A DNA stretch of 64,000 nt from Enterococcus_D sp050529585 (GTDB lineage: Bacteria > Bacillota > Bacilli > Lactobacillales > Enterococcaceae): NCBI RefSeq assembly GCF_050529585.1, contig NZ_CP172882.1, positions 2,790,001 to 2,854,000 on the forward strand. The letters run 5' to 3'. Position numbers and translations under genes: made by a program. Each line of letters starts with the position of its first letter. The first letter of the stretch is position 1. This document shows positions 44,997 through 53,625 of the stretch, one piece after another. A model generated the notes under the pieces. It was given only the letters and a program-made list of their open reading frames with translations. It was not told where the DNA came from and made no database searches.

Positions 44997-46382
44997 CTAA
45001 CGTTGTTCTTCATCTTGCAATGCACTGTGGCGATACCCGTAAACAAAATAAATCACTAGGCCCATCACCAATGTGATCGCAAAGACGATCCACGTCGTCA
45101 TTTGCAAACGGGTCATCAAAAATAAGCAACTTGCAACTGAGATCAATGGTAACACGGGTACAAAAGGTACTTTGAACTCCCCTTTTTTTGGTGCCCCCAG
45201 CATCTTACGTAATTTGATGATACCTAATGACATCAAAATCAAATAAGACAATGCGGCAATATTGGTCAGTTCCGCCAATATATTTAATGGAAAAGCTGCG
45301 GCAAAGAACAAGGCAAACGCGCCGGCAACATAGGTCGCTTTTTTAGGCGTTTGCTGCTTTGGATCAACCTCTTGCATAAAGCGTGGCAGCAACCCATCTT
45401 TGCTAATGGCATATAACAGGCGTGCCAATGAATACATCATCGCGATCGTTACCGTTAATAGTGTCAAGATCGCTCCCACAGAGATGATCGATCCTACTAC
45501 GCCATGGTTGATATAACGCATAGCAAATGCGACTGGATCACTGACCCCTAATTCTGTATAGGGTACGATTCCCGTCAAAATCAACGTCACCACAATATAC
45601 AGAACTGTAGCAATTGCAATCGAGCCAATAATCCCCCGAGGCACATTTTTCTTTGCATCTTCGACTTCTTCTGCTGCCATCGCAACTGCATCAAATCCTA
45701 AAAAGGCAAAGAAAACCAACGCTGCGCCATTAAAGACACCAGAAAAGCCAAAAGGCATAAATGGTTGCCAATTGGTTGGTTGAACGAAAAACACGCCAAA
45801 TACGATAAACAGCGCAATGATCGCAAATTTGACCCAAACCATCGCATTATTTAAGCGTAAAGCTTTCTTTGCCTCTTGGCTAACCCATAAGGTCACAAAA
45901 ACGATCACCAAACCAGCAATCAAATCGATATACGTGCCTTTGCTTGGGTCATAGCCAGCTGTCAGGGCAGTAGGCAAATGGATACCGGCGCTTGCTAAAA
46001 AGCCTTGGACATATCCTGACCAGCCTGATGCCACAGAGGAAACGGCTAATAAAAACTCACAAATCAGAAACCAGCCAGCCAACCAAGCAATGAATTCCCC
46101 AAAAACGACATACAAGTATGAATAGGCCCCGCCCAAAACTGGGATACGAGAAGCAAATTCAGCAAAAGATAAACCAGATAGTACCACTACGACCCCTGCA
46201 ATCACAAAGGACAAAATAAGTGCAGGGCCTGCATACTCAGCAGATGCCGCTCCTGTCACGACAAAAATTCCCGTGCCAATGATGGCACCAATACCAAGCA
46301 TGATCAAATCTTTTAATTTCAATTCTTTTTTTAGGTTCGTCACACGCTCTGGTTGTATGACCTTTTTTCGAAATAAATCCAT
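44997..46382 (-). CDS. APC-family amino acid permease (cationic amino acid transporter-like)
   Basis: This is a 461-residue transporter with about 12 membrane segments, and the APC motif LGIGAIIGTGIFVVTG sits in helix 1. The FAFLGFDAVAMAAEEV segment in helix 6 is shared with the CAT/YfnA subgroup of basic amino acid or polyamine transporters. The exact substrate is unknown. The start has CAGGAGG close upstream. It lies 20 bases downstream of the GRP-type transporter gene and is probably cotranscribed with it. Confidence 0.88.
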   Translation of the reverse strand: MDLFRKKVIQPERVTNLKKELKLKDLIMLGIGAIIGTGIFVVTGAASAEYAGPALILSFVIAGVVVVLSGLSFAEFASRIPVLGGAYSYLYVVFGEFIAWLAGWFLICEFLLAVSSVASGWSGYVQGFLASAGIHLPTALTAGYDPSKGTYIDLIAGLVIVFVTLWVSQEAKKALRLNNAMVWVKFAIIALFIVFGVFFVQPTNWQPFMPFGFSGVFNGAALVFFAFLGFDAVAMAAEEVEDAKKNVPRGIIGSIAIATVLYIVVTLILTGIVPYTELGVSDPVAFAMRYINHGVVGSIISVGAILTLLTVTIAMMYSLARLLYAISKDGLLPRFMQEVDPKQQTPKKATYVAGAFALFFAAAFPLNILAELTNIAALSYLILMSLGIIKLRKMLGAPKKGEFKVPFVPVLPLISVASCLFLMTRLQMTTWIVFAITLVMGLVIYFVYGYRHSALQDEEQR

Positions 46383-46402
46383 GTTTCCTCCTGAATTTTA
46401 CG

Positions 46403-47269
46403 TTAGGCTGCCTTCATATAGCCTAGCAATACGCCACCAATGATGACCAACAGACAGCCTACGACAACATAGCGTAATTCTTTTTTTGTTTTCTTTTCTC
46501 CTAAAATGAAAATACCGCCTAATGTTGAAATAATGATCCCCATTTGCGACAATGAAAAACCGACTGCCAAACCAACTTGCTGCACAGTGATCAACATACA
46601 AACATTCCCGATTCCCCACAGCAAACCAGACAATGTATTCTTCCACACGTAACGATCAACTGTTGTTTTACGTAATGCAAACAAACTTGCACCGATCAAC
46701 ATACCGACACTTTGCGGCAAAATAATAGCCAATGGATCGATGCCGGCCCAAGTGATAATGATCGTATACGCACCATACCCGATCGTAGAAGAAATCAACG
46801 CTCTTAATCCTTTAGGAAAATCGAGCATTTTATTTTCAGTTTCCGGTGCTTTTTCACCATCTTGACGTGCCGTTAAATAGGCACCAATCACTAATAAAAT
46901 CAGGGCACAGATACCTAACAAATAATCACGGGTTTGCGTCCATTCAGCAAAAAAGATTGCTCCTGCCACGGTATTCAAAATCAATTGCATACCTGTTGAT
47001 AAAGGCAAGCCAACAGAAACACCCAAATGTTTCATGCCATGGAACTGACCATTCTGACCGACAGACCAGCATAGTCCTGAGAGCAAACCGATCAAGATCA
47101 CTTTCCCATCGATCGTAGGCATCGTGACAAAAAATACAATCAACGAAAAGACAAAGGCACCAATCGTCATACCTAATGTTTGTTGATTGGCATCGCCTCC
47201 AAGTTTTCCACTGACTAAACCGATGCTGCCCCATGCGAACATAGGGATTAAAGCTACAAGTATTTCCAT
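46403..47269 (-). CDS. GRP-family sugar transporter (GlcU/RbsU type)
   Basis: This protein of about 288 residues and 10 membrane helices resembles glucose/ribose uptake (GRP) transporters such as GlcU, which are ion-coupled permeases independent of the PTS. PMFAWGSIG at the N terminus and the repeated GLLWGIGN/GLCWSVGQ helices support the drug/metabolite transporter fold. The Met at 47269 has AAGG nine bases upstream. The promoter overlaps a 13/14-base cre match, consistent with glucose control. Confidence 0.88.
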   Translation of the reverse strand: MEILVALIPMFAWGSIGLVSGKLGGDANQQTLGMTIGAFVFSLIVFFVTMPTIDGKVILIGLLSGLCWSVGQNGQFHGMKHLGVSVGLPLSTGMQLILNTVAGAIFFAEWTQTRDYLLGICALILLVIGAYLTARQDGEKAPETENKMLDFPKGLRALISSTIGYGAYTIIITWAGIDPLAIILPQSVGMLIGASLFALRKTTVDRYVWKNTLSGLLWGIGNVCMLITVQQVGLAVGFSLSQMGIIISTLGGIFILGEKKTKKELRYVVVGCLLVIIGGVLLGYMKAA

Positions 47270-47310
47270 TTTATTCATCCTTACTATTCAGTTTTTAGTA
47301 CACAAAGGAT

Positions 47311-47340
47311 AGTGTATCAGTGAAAACGTTTAAAGGACAA
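47311..47340 (-). promoter_or_regulatory. Promoter of the GRP transporter with cre
   Basis: On the minus strand, -35 TTGTCC (47335-47340) and -10 TACACT (47311-47316) are 18 bases apart. TGAAAACGTTTAAA (47321-47334), a 13 of 14 cre match, fills the spacer, so CcpA would block the polymerase directly. Confidence 0.65.
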
Positions 47341-47406
47341 GTTATATTTTGCTGAAAATAAACTGAAAATCAGACGTGATACTGGGTATAGCCAATCCTC
47401 ATTTTT

Positions 47407-48444
47407 CTAACGGGTTTCTTCATAATAGCTTAATAAGGGGAAAAACAAGGTCATCGTTGTACCTTTTCCCACGGTGGAGACAGCGGTTAATTCAATACCT
47501 AATTCTTTGGCCAGATTCTTGGCTAAATATAGGCCCAATCCAGTAGAGTGCGTATCGGTTTTCCGTCCATTTTCGCCAGTAAATCCTTTGTCAAAAATAC
47601 GGCGCAGATCCTCTGCAGGGATGCCGATCCCATTATCGATCAACCTTAAATAGGTTCCTTGGTCATCTTTGTCGATTTGGATCGTCAACTGGCCATTATC
47701 TGGTGTATATTTGACTGCATTACTCAACAACTGGTTAAAAATAAAGGAGAGCCATTTTTCGTCCGTCAAGATGAACTGGTCGCCGCCTTCTACTTCATAG
47801 TGCAAGTTCTTTTGGATAAAATAGTTGGCTTGACTGCGCAATACGGGTTGGATCACTGATTTTATCGAGACTTCCTGGACCAAATAGTCTTTCGAGAAAC
47901 TATCTAGTCGCGATACATACAAGACTTGTTCGACATACTCGTTGATTCTTGTCAATTCATTTTCCAATAAGATAAATTTATCATCAGGAATATCGAACTC
48001 TACTGCATGCAGCAGCAAACGAGAAGCCGCCAAAGGAACTTTGATTTCGTGGACCCATGAATCAATATATTCCTTTTGTTCTTCTTGATTACGTACGACT
48101 TGCTGCATCAATTCTTGGTGTTCACCAATCAATTGATTGATATACTTTTCGATCCGTTCTTCTTCCACTGATCGTGCACCGTGCAAATAATTTTGTAATA
48201 AGATATCTCCAGGTTTGGGGGAGAGTTTTTGCCAAAATCGACGCTTAGCCACATAACTGATCGACAAAAAAAAGACCAGCAACACGGCTTGCATCAAAAA
48301 TAAATAACCGACAGTTCCCCAGTCTAATGGCGAATGCGGAATCAACCAAAAGACCAATACCGTCAAAACAAACATGATTAACCATGCCACCAGCAGCAGC
48401 CAGCGATCCTTTAGAAAACCACCAATTAGTTTGACGTTTTTCAT
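47407..48444 (-). CDS. Bce-type intramembrane-sensing histidine kinase
   Basis: This is a 345-residue kinase with two close membrane helices (about 15-36 and 43-66), almost no extracellular loop, a dimerisation helix with phospho-His132 in WVHEIKVPLAA, and a C-terminal HATPase (GIGIPAEDLRRIF, GLGLYLAKN). This architecture is that of BceS/GraS kinases, which usually sense cell-envelope antibiotics through a partner ABC transporter. No such transporter lies next to it. It overlaps its response regulator by 4 bases. Confidence 0.88.
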   Translation of the reverse strand: MKNVKLIGGFLKDRWLLLVAWLIMFVLTVLVFWLIPHSPLDWGTVGYLFLMQAVLLVFFLSISYVAKRRFWQKLSPKPGDILLQNYLHGARSVEEERIEKYINQLIGEHQELMQQVVRNQEEQKEYIDSWVHEIKVPLAASRLLLHAVEFDIPDDKFILLENELTRINEYVEQVLYVSRLDSFSKDYLVQEVSIKSVIQPVLRSQANYFIQKNLHYEVEGGDQFILTDEKWLSFIFNQLLSNAVKYTPDNGQLTIQIDKDDQGTYLRLIDNGIGIPAEDLRRIFDKGFTGENGRKTDTHSTGLGLYLAKNLAKELGIELTAVSTVGKGTTMTLFFPLLSYYEETR

Positions 48445-49115
48445 GGCACGATGTATCCTTGCCCAACTTTGGTTTCGATATATCCAGTGGTGCCTGTTTG
48501 TTCGATTTTTCGGCGGAGTCGATTGATATTGACGGTCAATGTGTTGTCATCCACAAATCGTTCATCATCCCACAATGCCCGCAATAATTTTTCTCGGCTC
48601 AAAATTTTCCCATGATTTTTCATCAAGATATACAGCAATCGGTACTCATTTTTGCTTAAGTCGATGGTTTCGTCATTGATCGACATGCTGCTATTGTCAA
48701 TATTTAAGGTTAACCCATTGTGGCTCAGGGTTTCATTGCTGCTTTCAACATAATTATATGAACGACGCAGCAACGCATTGATTTTGGCAATCAATACATC
48801 GATTTCAAACGGTTTGGTCACAAAATCATCTGCGCCCATATTCATCGCCATGATCATGTCCATATTGGTATTGCGACTAGAAATAAAAATGATTGGCACT
48901 TTCGAGGTTTCTCGAATTTTTTGGCACCAATAATAGCCATCAAATACCGGTAAATTGATATCCAATAAGACCAGTTGCGGATTTTCCGCCTCAAAATCGG
49001 TGGCTACTTGATGAAAATCAGTCGTACCAAAGGTTTCAAATTGCCATTTTTCCAATTCTTCTATGATCAACTGCCGAATGACAGCTTCATCTTCTACTAC
49101 CATTATCTTCGCCAT
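48441..49115 (-). CDS. OmpR-family response regulator
   Basis: This is a 224-residue regulator with a receiver domain (VVEDE at the start, phospho-Asp52 in VLLDINLP) and a C-terminal winged helix (KNEYRLLYILMKNHG and the VDDNTLTVNINRLRRKIE segment). The start at 49115 follows GAGGG, and an upstream in-frame Met would give a non-family extension. It is the partner of the Bce-type kinase just downstream. Target genes are not visible, though envelope stress genes are typical for this group. Confidence 0.9.
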   Translation of the reverse strand: MAKIMVVEDEAVIRQLIIEELEKWQFETFGTTDFHQVATDFEAENPQLVLLDINLPVFDGYYWCQKIRETSKVPIIFISSRNTNMDMIMAMNMGADDFVTKPFEIDVLIAKINALLRRSYNYVESSNETLSHNGLTLNIDNSSMSINDETIDLSKNEYRLLYILMKNHGKILSREKLLRALWDDERFVDDNTLTVNINRLRRKIEQTGTTGYIETKVGQGYIVP

Positions 49116-49210
49116 AGCTGTACGTTCCCTCACTTTTTTCGAAAGTACTTTCCTTAACTGTATCAAAAAACATACGTGAATGCGAACAATAATCGCTAGT
49201 TTAACTAATT

Positions 49211-49243
49211 ATAAAAGACCCGCCTAATAAAGACGGATCTTCC
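49211..49243 (-). terminator. Terminator after the small membrane protein gene
   Basis: On the minus strand AAGATCCG (49234-49241) pairs with CGGGTCTT (49215-49222), one G-T pair, followed by TT and an AT-rich tail. Confidence 0.65.
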
Positions 49244-49273
49244 CTTGTGCTTCCTTATGCCAATTTGTGTGTA

Positions 49274-49477
49274 TTACTCAATGATTTCTACTGCTTCTAT
49301 CAGCAATTTCCCAACGAATAATAAAATACCGTCAAAGAAAAGCACACTCATATTGATCCCTAGCAACATTGATAGTTTTTCTACGACTTCAATTTTGGGC
49401 CGCTGTTTCAAGTAGCGCATCAAACAGAAATTTGTTCCATAGGTCACCAACATGATCAATCCCATTAAGATCACCAT
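49274..49477 (-). CDS. Small two-helix membrane protein
   Basis: This is a 67-residue peptide with hydrophobic helices at about residues 2-18 and 39-60, joined by a short basic loop (LKQRPKIEVVEK). It has a ribosome binding site (AGGGA) before the ATG. It lies 24 bases downstream of the phosphohexomutase gene in the same direction, so it is probably a real gene in that operon. No function can be inferred. Confidence 0.6.
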   Translation of the reverse strand: MVILMGLIMLVTYGTNFCLMRYLKQRPKIEVVEKLSMLLGINMSVLFFDGILLFVGKLLIEAVEIIE

Positions 49478-49501
49478 TTTTTTCCCTGCATTTCTACTGC
49501 T

Positions 49502-51001
49502 TTATTTTTGTTCTGACAAGAAGTCCCTTAATTTGCTTTGGTCGATCGCTGGGTAGCGATCTAAGAATTGACTGATTTTCTGGACGATTGCTGGTAAATG
49601 GCCCAATGCATCGTTTTCGATTTGCAAGACCAGCAAGGGTTCGTGTAAACTCATCCGCAATAAAAACCACCCATTGCCGTATGGCGCTGAGACTTTGAAC
49701 CGTATCCCTTCTTCATTTTCAGGATCAATGGTCCATCCCGGTTGATTGATGGAGCCAAAATCGGCAATCAATTGGCGCCCATAGTTTTGATAGTCGGGCG
49801 TATTGATTTTGAAGCGTAATTCTTGTGTTTCTGCCGGCTGCTGCAATGTCGCAATCAAATCATCCAATGAAGTCCCCTGCGCCTGAAGTTCTGGCAAGAT
49901 CATAAGGATCTTCGCAATGACATAGGCGCCGTCATCTAGAAAATAATTTTCTTTGAAGGCGGCATGGCCGCTGGTTTCAATCGCTAGCTGGACATCATCT
50001 CCTGCTTCATTTAACGTGATTGCTTTATTGATGACATTACGGTAGCCGGAAATGTAACGCACCTGTTGACCGCCTAATGATTCAATGAACCTTTTCAAAT
50101 GATCTGAAGTAGGTGAATTGGTCACGATTTTTGTGCCTGGATGCGCTGCCAGCACGATTTTGCTTAGTACAGCAATCATATTATTACGGTTCAGCGGCGC
50201 GCCGCTTTGGGTGACCACTGCCGAACGATCGACATCTGTATCAAAAATGATGCCAAGATCCGCTTGTTCTCTCAAAACAGCATCAGTGATACTCTTCATG
50301 GCTTCTTTATTGTCTGGATTAGGAATATGATTGGGAAAATGCCCATCCGGTTCTAGGAATTGTGATCCATTGGTATCCGCACCTAATGGTATCAGCACTT
50401 TTTCGGCAAAGAAGCCCCCTGCACCATTACCGGCATCAACGATGATTTTCAATCCTGATAACGGTTGCCATTCCGTAGTCCCTATTCCCTGACGAATCTT
50501 CGCCACTAAATCAGCAGCATACGGTGTAAGCAAGTCTTGTTGTTGATAAGTGCCTGAAACATCACTAAGCGTTGGTTCTGTATGGGTCAAGATGTACTGA
50601 ATGTCCTCTTTTTCAGCACCACCTTCACGGCTGAATATTTTAATGCCGTTAAAGTAATAGGGTAAGTGGCTTGCAGTGAGCATCACTCCCGCATCACAAG
50701 CAAAGTCGCTAAATTGCGTACTCATAAACATCGCCGGTGTCGTTGCCATGCCGCAATCGATCACATCGATCCCTTCTGCTTGCAACTGAGACATCAATAC
50801 TTGCTGCAGTGCTTCGCCACTTAAGCGGCTATCTCTGCCAACTGCCACACGAAAAGGACCAGTCCCTTTACTGGCTAACCAGTGATGCAATCCTGAAGCC
50901 ACAGCTTTGACTGTAGCTGCTGTCAGTGTCACGTTTTCATCGGTAGTTGCGATAGCAATCCCCCGTATATCAGAACCATTTTGTAAATCAGCGTACGTCA
51001 T
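49502..51001 (-). CDS. Phosphoglucomutase/phosphomannomutase-family protein
   Basis: This is a 499-residue alpha-D-phosphohexomutase interconverting hexose 1- and 6-phosphates for sugar-nucleotide and envelope synthesis. The catalytic Ser lies in VMLTASHLP (usual TASHNP, so Leu replaces Asn). The metal loop DTDVDR is intact. The sugar-binding loop reads ETSGH, and the phosphate-binding RMSLHEP has His where most have Thr. These changes suggest a subfamily rather than loss of activity. The preferred start is the Met at 51001 after AAGGGG. Confidence 0.88.
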   Translation of the reverse strand: MTYADLQNGSDIRGIAIATTDENVTLTAATVKAVASGLHHWLASKGTGPFRVAVGRDSRLSGEALQQVLMSQLQAEGIDVIDCGMATTPAMFMSTQFSDFACDAGVMLTASHLPYYFNGIKIFSREGGAEKEDIQYILTHTEPTLSDVSGTYQQQDLLTPYAADLVAKIRQGIGTTEWQPLSGLKIIVDAGNGAGGFFAEKVLIPLGADTNGSQFLEPDGHFPNHIPNPDNKEAMKSITDAVLREQADLGIIFDTDVDRSAVVTQSGAPLNRNNMIAVLSKIVLAAHPGTKIVTNSPTSDHLKRFIESLGGQQVRYISGYRNVINKAITLNEAGDDVQLAIETSGHAAFKENYFLDDGAYVIAKILMILPELQAQGTSLDDLIATLQQPAETQELRFKINTPDYQNYGRQLIADFGSINQPGWTIDPENEEGIRFKVSAPYGNGWFLLRMSLHEPLLVLQIENDALGHLPAIVQKISQFLDRYPAIDQSKLRDFLSEQK

Positions 51002-51101
51002 TTCCTCCACCCCTTCTTGTAACCGGAATCATCTTTATTATACCAGACAGGTTAGAAAAAGGGTGGCCTTTTTAGTATTTTTTACTTTAAATAAATAGGT
51101 G

Positions 51102-51596
51102 TCACTTTCTGTAATCAATCCCTTCCAATGCGAGTAAGCGTTGTTTTTCCGATAATCCCCCACGATAGCCTGTCAATTGTCCATTTTTCCCTAGTACACG
51201 GTGACAAGGCACGATGATCATCATAGGGTTTCTGCCAACCGCATTGGCTACCGCTCGTGTGGCCGCTGGCCGGCCGATTTTTTGCGCCAAAGCGCTATAA
51301 CTGATCGATTGCCCATATGGAATCTCAGTCAGCGCTTGCCAGATTGCTTGTTGAAAGGGCGTACCGATAAAGTCAAATGGGAGATCAAAGGTCATTGGTT
51401 CTCCAGCAAAATATTGCTGCAGCTGCTGATCGATTTGCTTATCGATTTCACTGGTGGTAAGGATCGTCACCTGTGGAAAAAATTTGACGAATTCTTGATG
51501 TGCGGTTTCTTTTCCTAGATAGACATACCCTCGTTCTGTTCGCATTGCTTCATAGATTTCTTCATTGATGTTGATTTGTTGCCGTGTGACTCTCAT
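51102..51596 (-). CDS. ogt: Methylated-DNA-[protein]-cysteine S-methyltransferase
   Basis: This 164-residue suicide DNA-repair protein transfers O6-alkyl groups from guanine to its active Cys131 in IVPCHRV. The DNA-binding helix has GRPAATRAVANAVGRNP. The N-terminal half is the variable alpha/beta domain. The start at 51596 has AGAGGTG upstream. A longer reading from 51659 adds 21 residues without support. It is monocistronic. Confidence 0.94.
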   Translation of the reverse strand: MRVTRQQININEEIYEAMRTERGYVYLGKETAHQEFVKFFPQVTILTTSEIDKQIDQQLQQYFAGEPMTFDLPFDFIGTPFQQAIWQALTEIPYGQSISYSALAQKIGRPAATRAVANAVGRNPMMIIVPCHRVLGKNGQLTGYRGGLSEKQRLLALEGIDYRK

Positions 51597-51747
51597 TGCG
51601 CACCTCTTCTTGAATGATTGCATGTTGTTGTCCCTGATCATACCATCTCCGACTGACAATCACCTACATTTTCCTTTAGTATACACAAATGAACCGATTG
51701 ACAGCAAAAAAAAACAGCGGCCTATCTTACAAGCCACTGTTTTTTGC

Positions 51748-53625
51748 TTAATCCAATTCGATTTTTCCAGTATACAATTGATAATAGGTGCCTTTTTCAG
51801 CTAATAATGTATCATGAGTACCCCGTTCGATGATACGCCCGTGGTCCATCACCATGATGACATCTGAATTCTGGATCGTCGACAATCGATGCGCGATAAC
51901 AAAGACTGTCCGTCCAGACATCAAGCGATCCATCCCAGTTTGAACGATTCGTTCGGTTCGCGTATCGATACTAGAGGTTGCTTCATCCAAAATCATTACC
52001 GGGGGATCAGCAATCGCTGCGCGTGCAATCGCCAACAACTGGCGCTGACCTTGTGACAAGCCATCCCCATCTCCTGTGATGACTGTGTCGTATTTCTGCG
52101 GCAGGTGATTGATGAACATATCTGCATTGGCCAATTGGGCAGCAGCTAAGACTTCATCATCTGTCGCGTCTAGCTTACCAAAGCGAATATTTTCTCTGAT
52201 CGTTCCGGTAAATAAGTGGGTATCTTGCAAGACAATACCCAAAGAGCGACGCAATGATTCAAGATGGATTTTTTCAATATTGATGCCATCATAGCGAATC
52301 TTGCCTTCTTGAATATTGTAAAAACGATTGATCAAATTGGTGATGGTGGTCTTCCCAGCTCCTGTGGCACCGACAAAAGCCACTTTTTGCCCCGGTTCTG
52401 CAAATAAATTGATGTCTTTCAAGACCATTTTGTTGTCCACATAACCAAAGTCAACATCTTCAAAACGCACATCGCCGGTGACTTCGGTATACGTGATCGT
52501 TCCATCTTCATGGGGATGTTTCCACGCCCAAGTACCGGTACGTTCTTTGGTTTCTACCAATTGACCTTGTGACCACTTGGCGTTGACCAATGTCACATAC
52601 CCAGTATCCACTTCGGGTGTTTCATCTAACAAGTTGAATATACGCTCTGCTCCCGCTAGTGCCATGATCACAAAGTTGATTTGTTGTGAGACTTGGCTGA
52701 TTGGTCCATTCAAAGACCGGCTCAATTGCAGAAATGACGCAATCATCCCCACAGTCAACCCTGACACACCATTGATCGCAAACAACCCACCAATAATGGC
52801 AATCAACACATATTGAATATTTAACAGATTCATCATGATTGGCATCAAAGTATTGGCATTGACATTGGCTTTGGTTGCACTTTCTTGCAATTGATCATTG
52901 AGGGCATCAAATTCAGACATCACAACTTTCTCATGATTGAAAATCTTCACGACTTTTTGGCCATGCATCATTTCTTCAATATAACCATTCACTGCACCCA
53001 AATCTCGTTGTTGCGCACCGAAGAAACGACCACTTTTGCGTGATACCAAACGAATCACGTTCAACATCAAGACAATGGACAACAAGACAAAAAGTGTCAA
53101 AGGTAAACTGATAGAAAACATGGCAATAAACACCGAACAGAAAGTGACTGCAGCCATCATCAAGTTGGGAATACTTTGTGAGATCATTTGGCGCAATGTG
53201 TCCGTGTCATTGGTAAAGTGACTCATGATATCTCCGTCAGAACGCGCATCGAAGTAACCGACTGGCAACGACTGCATATGCGTGAACATTTGATCACGTA
53301 TCTTTTTTTGCGTACCTTCACTGATTTTGACCATCATAAAGTTATAAGTCAATCCGGCCAAAATACCGATCAAGTAGATGATCCCCATTTGAATAATGGC
53401 TTGCAGAAGGCTACTGAAATTCGGATTACTTTGTCCCATCAAAGGCGCGATATGATCATCGATCACCACTTGTAAGAAGAGAGAGCCCCGTACATTAGCA
53501 AAAGCGCTCAATAAAATCATGACCATTACGATCAGCAACTGGCCTTTATAATCCCCAAACATGGTTTTTAATAAACGTTTCATCGTTTTTGCTGGATTTG
53601 CTGCTTGTCTATTCTTCACCTTCAC
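51748..53625 (-). CDS. Heterodimeric ABC exporter, catalytically competent half
   Basis: This is a ~625-residue type IV exporter half-transporter with six membrane helices (ABC_membrane, about residues 20-315) and an NBD. The NBD has Walker A GATGAGKTT, canonical catalytic Glu in VMILDEATSSID and the switch His in VIAHRL, but its signature reads LSQGQ instead of LSGGQ. That degenerate signature pairs with the degenerate Walker site of the partner gene, as in TM287/288-like drug exporters. The group resembles EfrAB/EfrCD of enterococci, but the substrate is unknown. The start is a non-ATG codon (GTG at 53625 preferred). Confidence 0.9.
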   Translation of the reverse strand: MKVKNRQAANPAKTMKRLLKTMFGDYKGQLLIVMVMILLSAFANVRGSLFLQVVIDDHIAPLMGQSNPNFSSLLQAIIQMGIIYLIGILAGLTYNFMMVKISEGTQKKIRDQMFTHMQSLPVGYFDARSDGDIMSHFTNDTDTLRQMISQSIPNLMMAAVTFCSVFIAMFSISLPLTLFVLLSIVLMLNVIRLVSRKSGRFFGAQQRDLGAVNGYIEEMMHGQKVVKIFNHEKVVMSEFDALNDQLQESATKANVNANTLMPIMMNLLNIQYVLIAIIGGLFAINGVSGLTVGMIASFLQLSRSLNGPISQVSQQINFVIMALAGAERIFNLLDETPEVDTGYVTLVNAKWSQGQLVETKERTGTWAWKHPHEDGTITYTEVTGDVRFEDVDFGYVDNKMVLKDINLFAEPGQKVAFVGATGAGKTTITNLINRFYNIQEGKIRYDGINIEKIHLESLRRSLGIVLQDTHLFTGTIRENIRFGKLDATDDEVLAAAQLANADMFINHLPQKYDTVITGDGDGLSQGQRQLLAIARAAIADPPVMILDEATSSIDTRTERIVQTGMDRLMSGRTVFVIAHRLSTIQNSDVIMVMDHGRIIERGTHDTLLAEKGTYYQLYTGKIELD

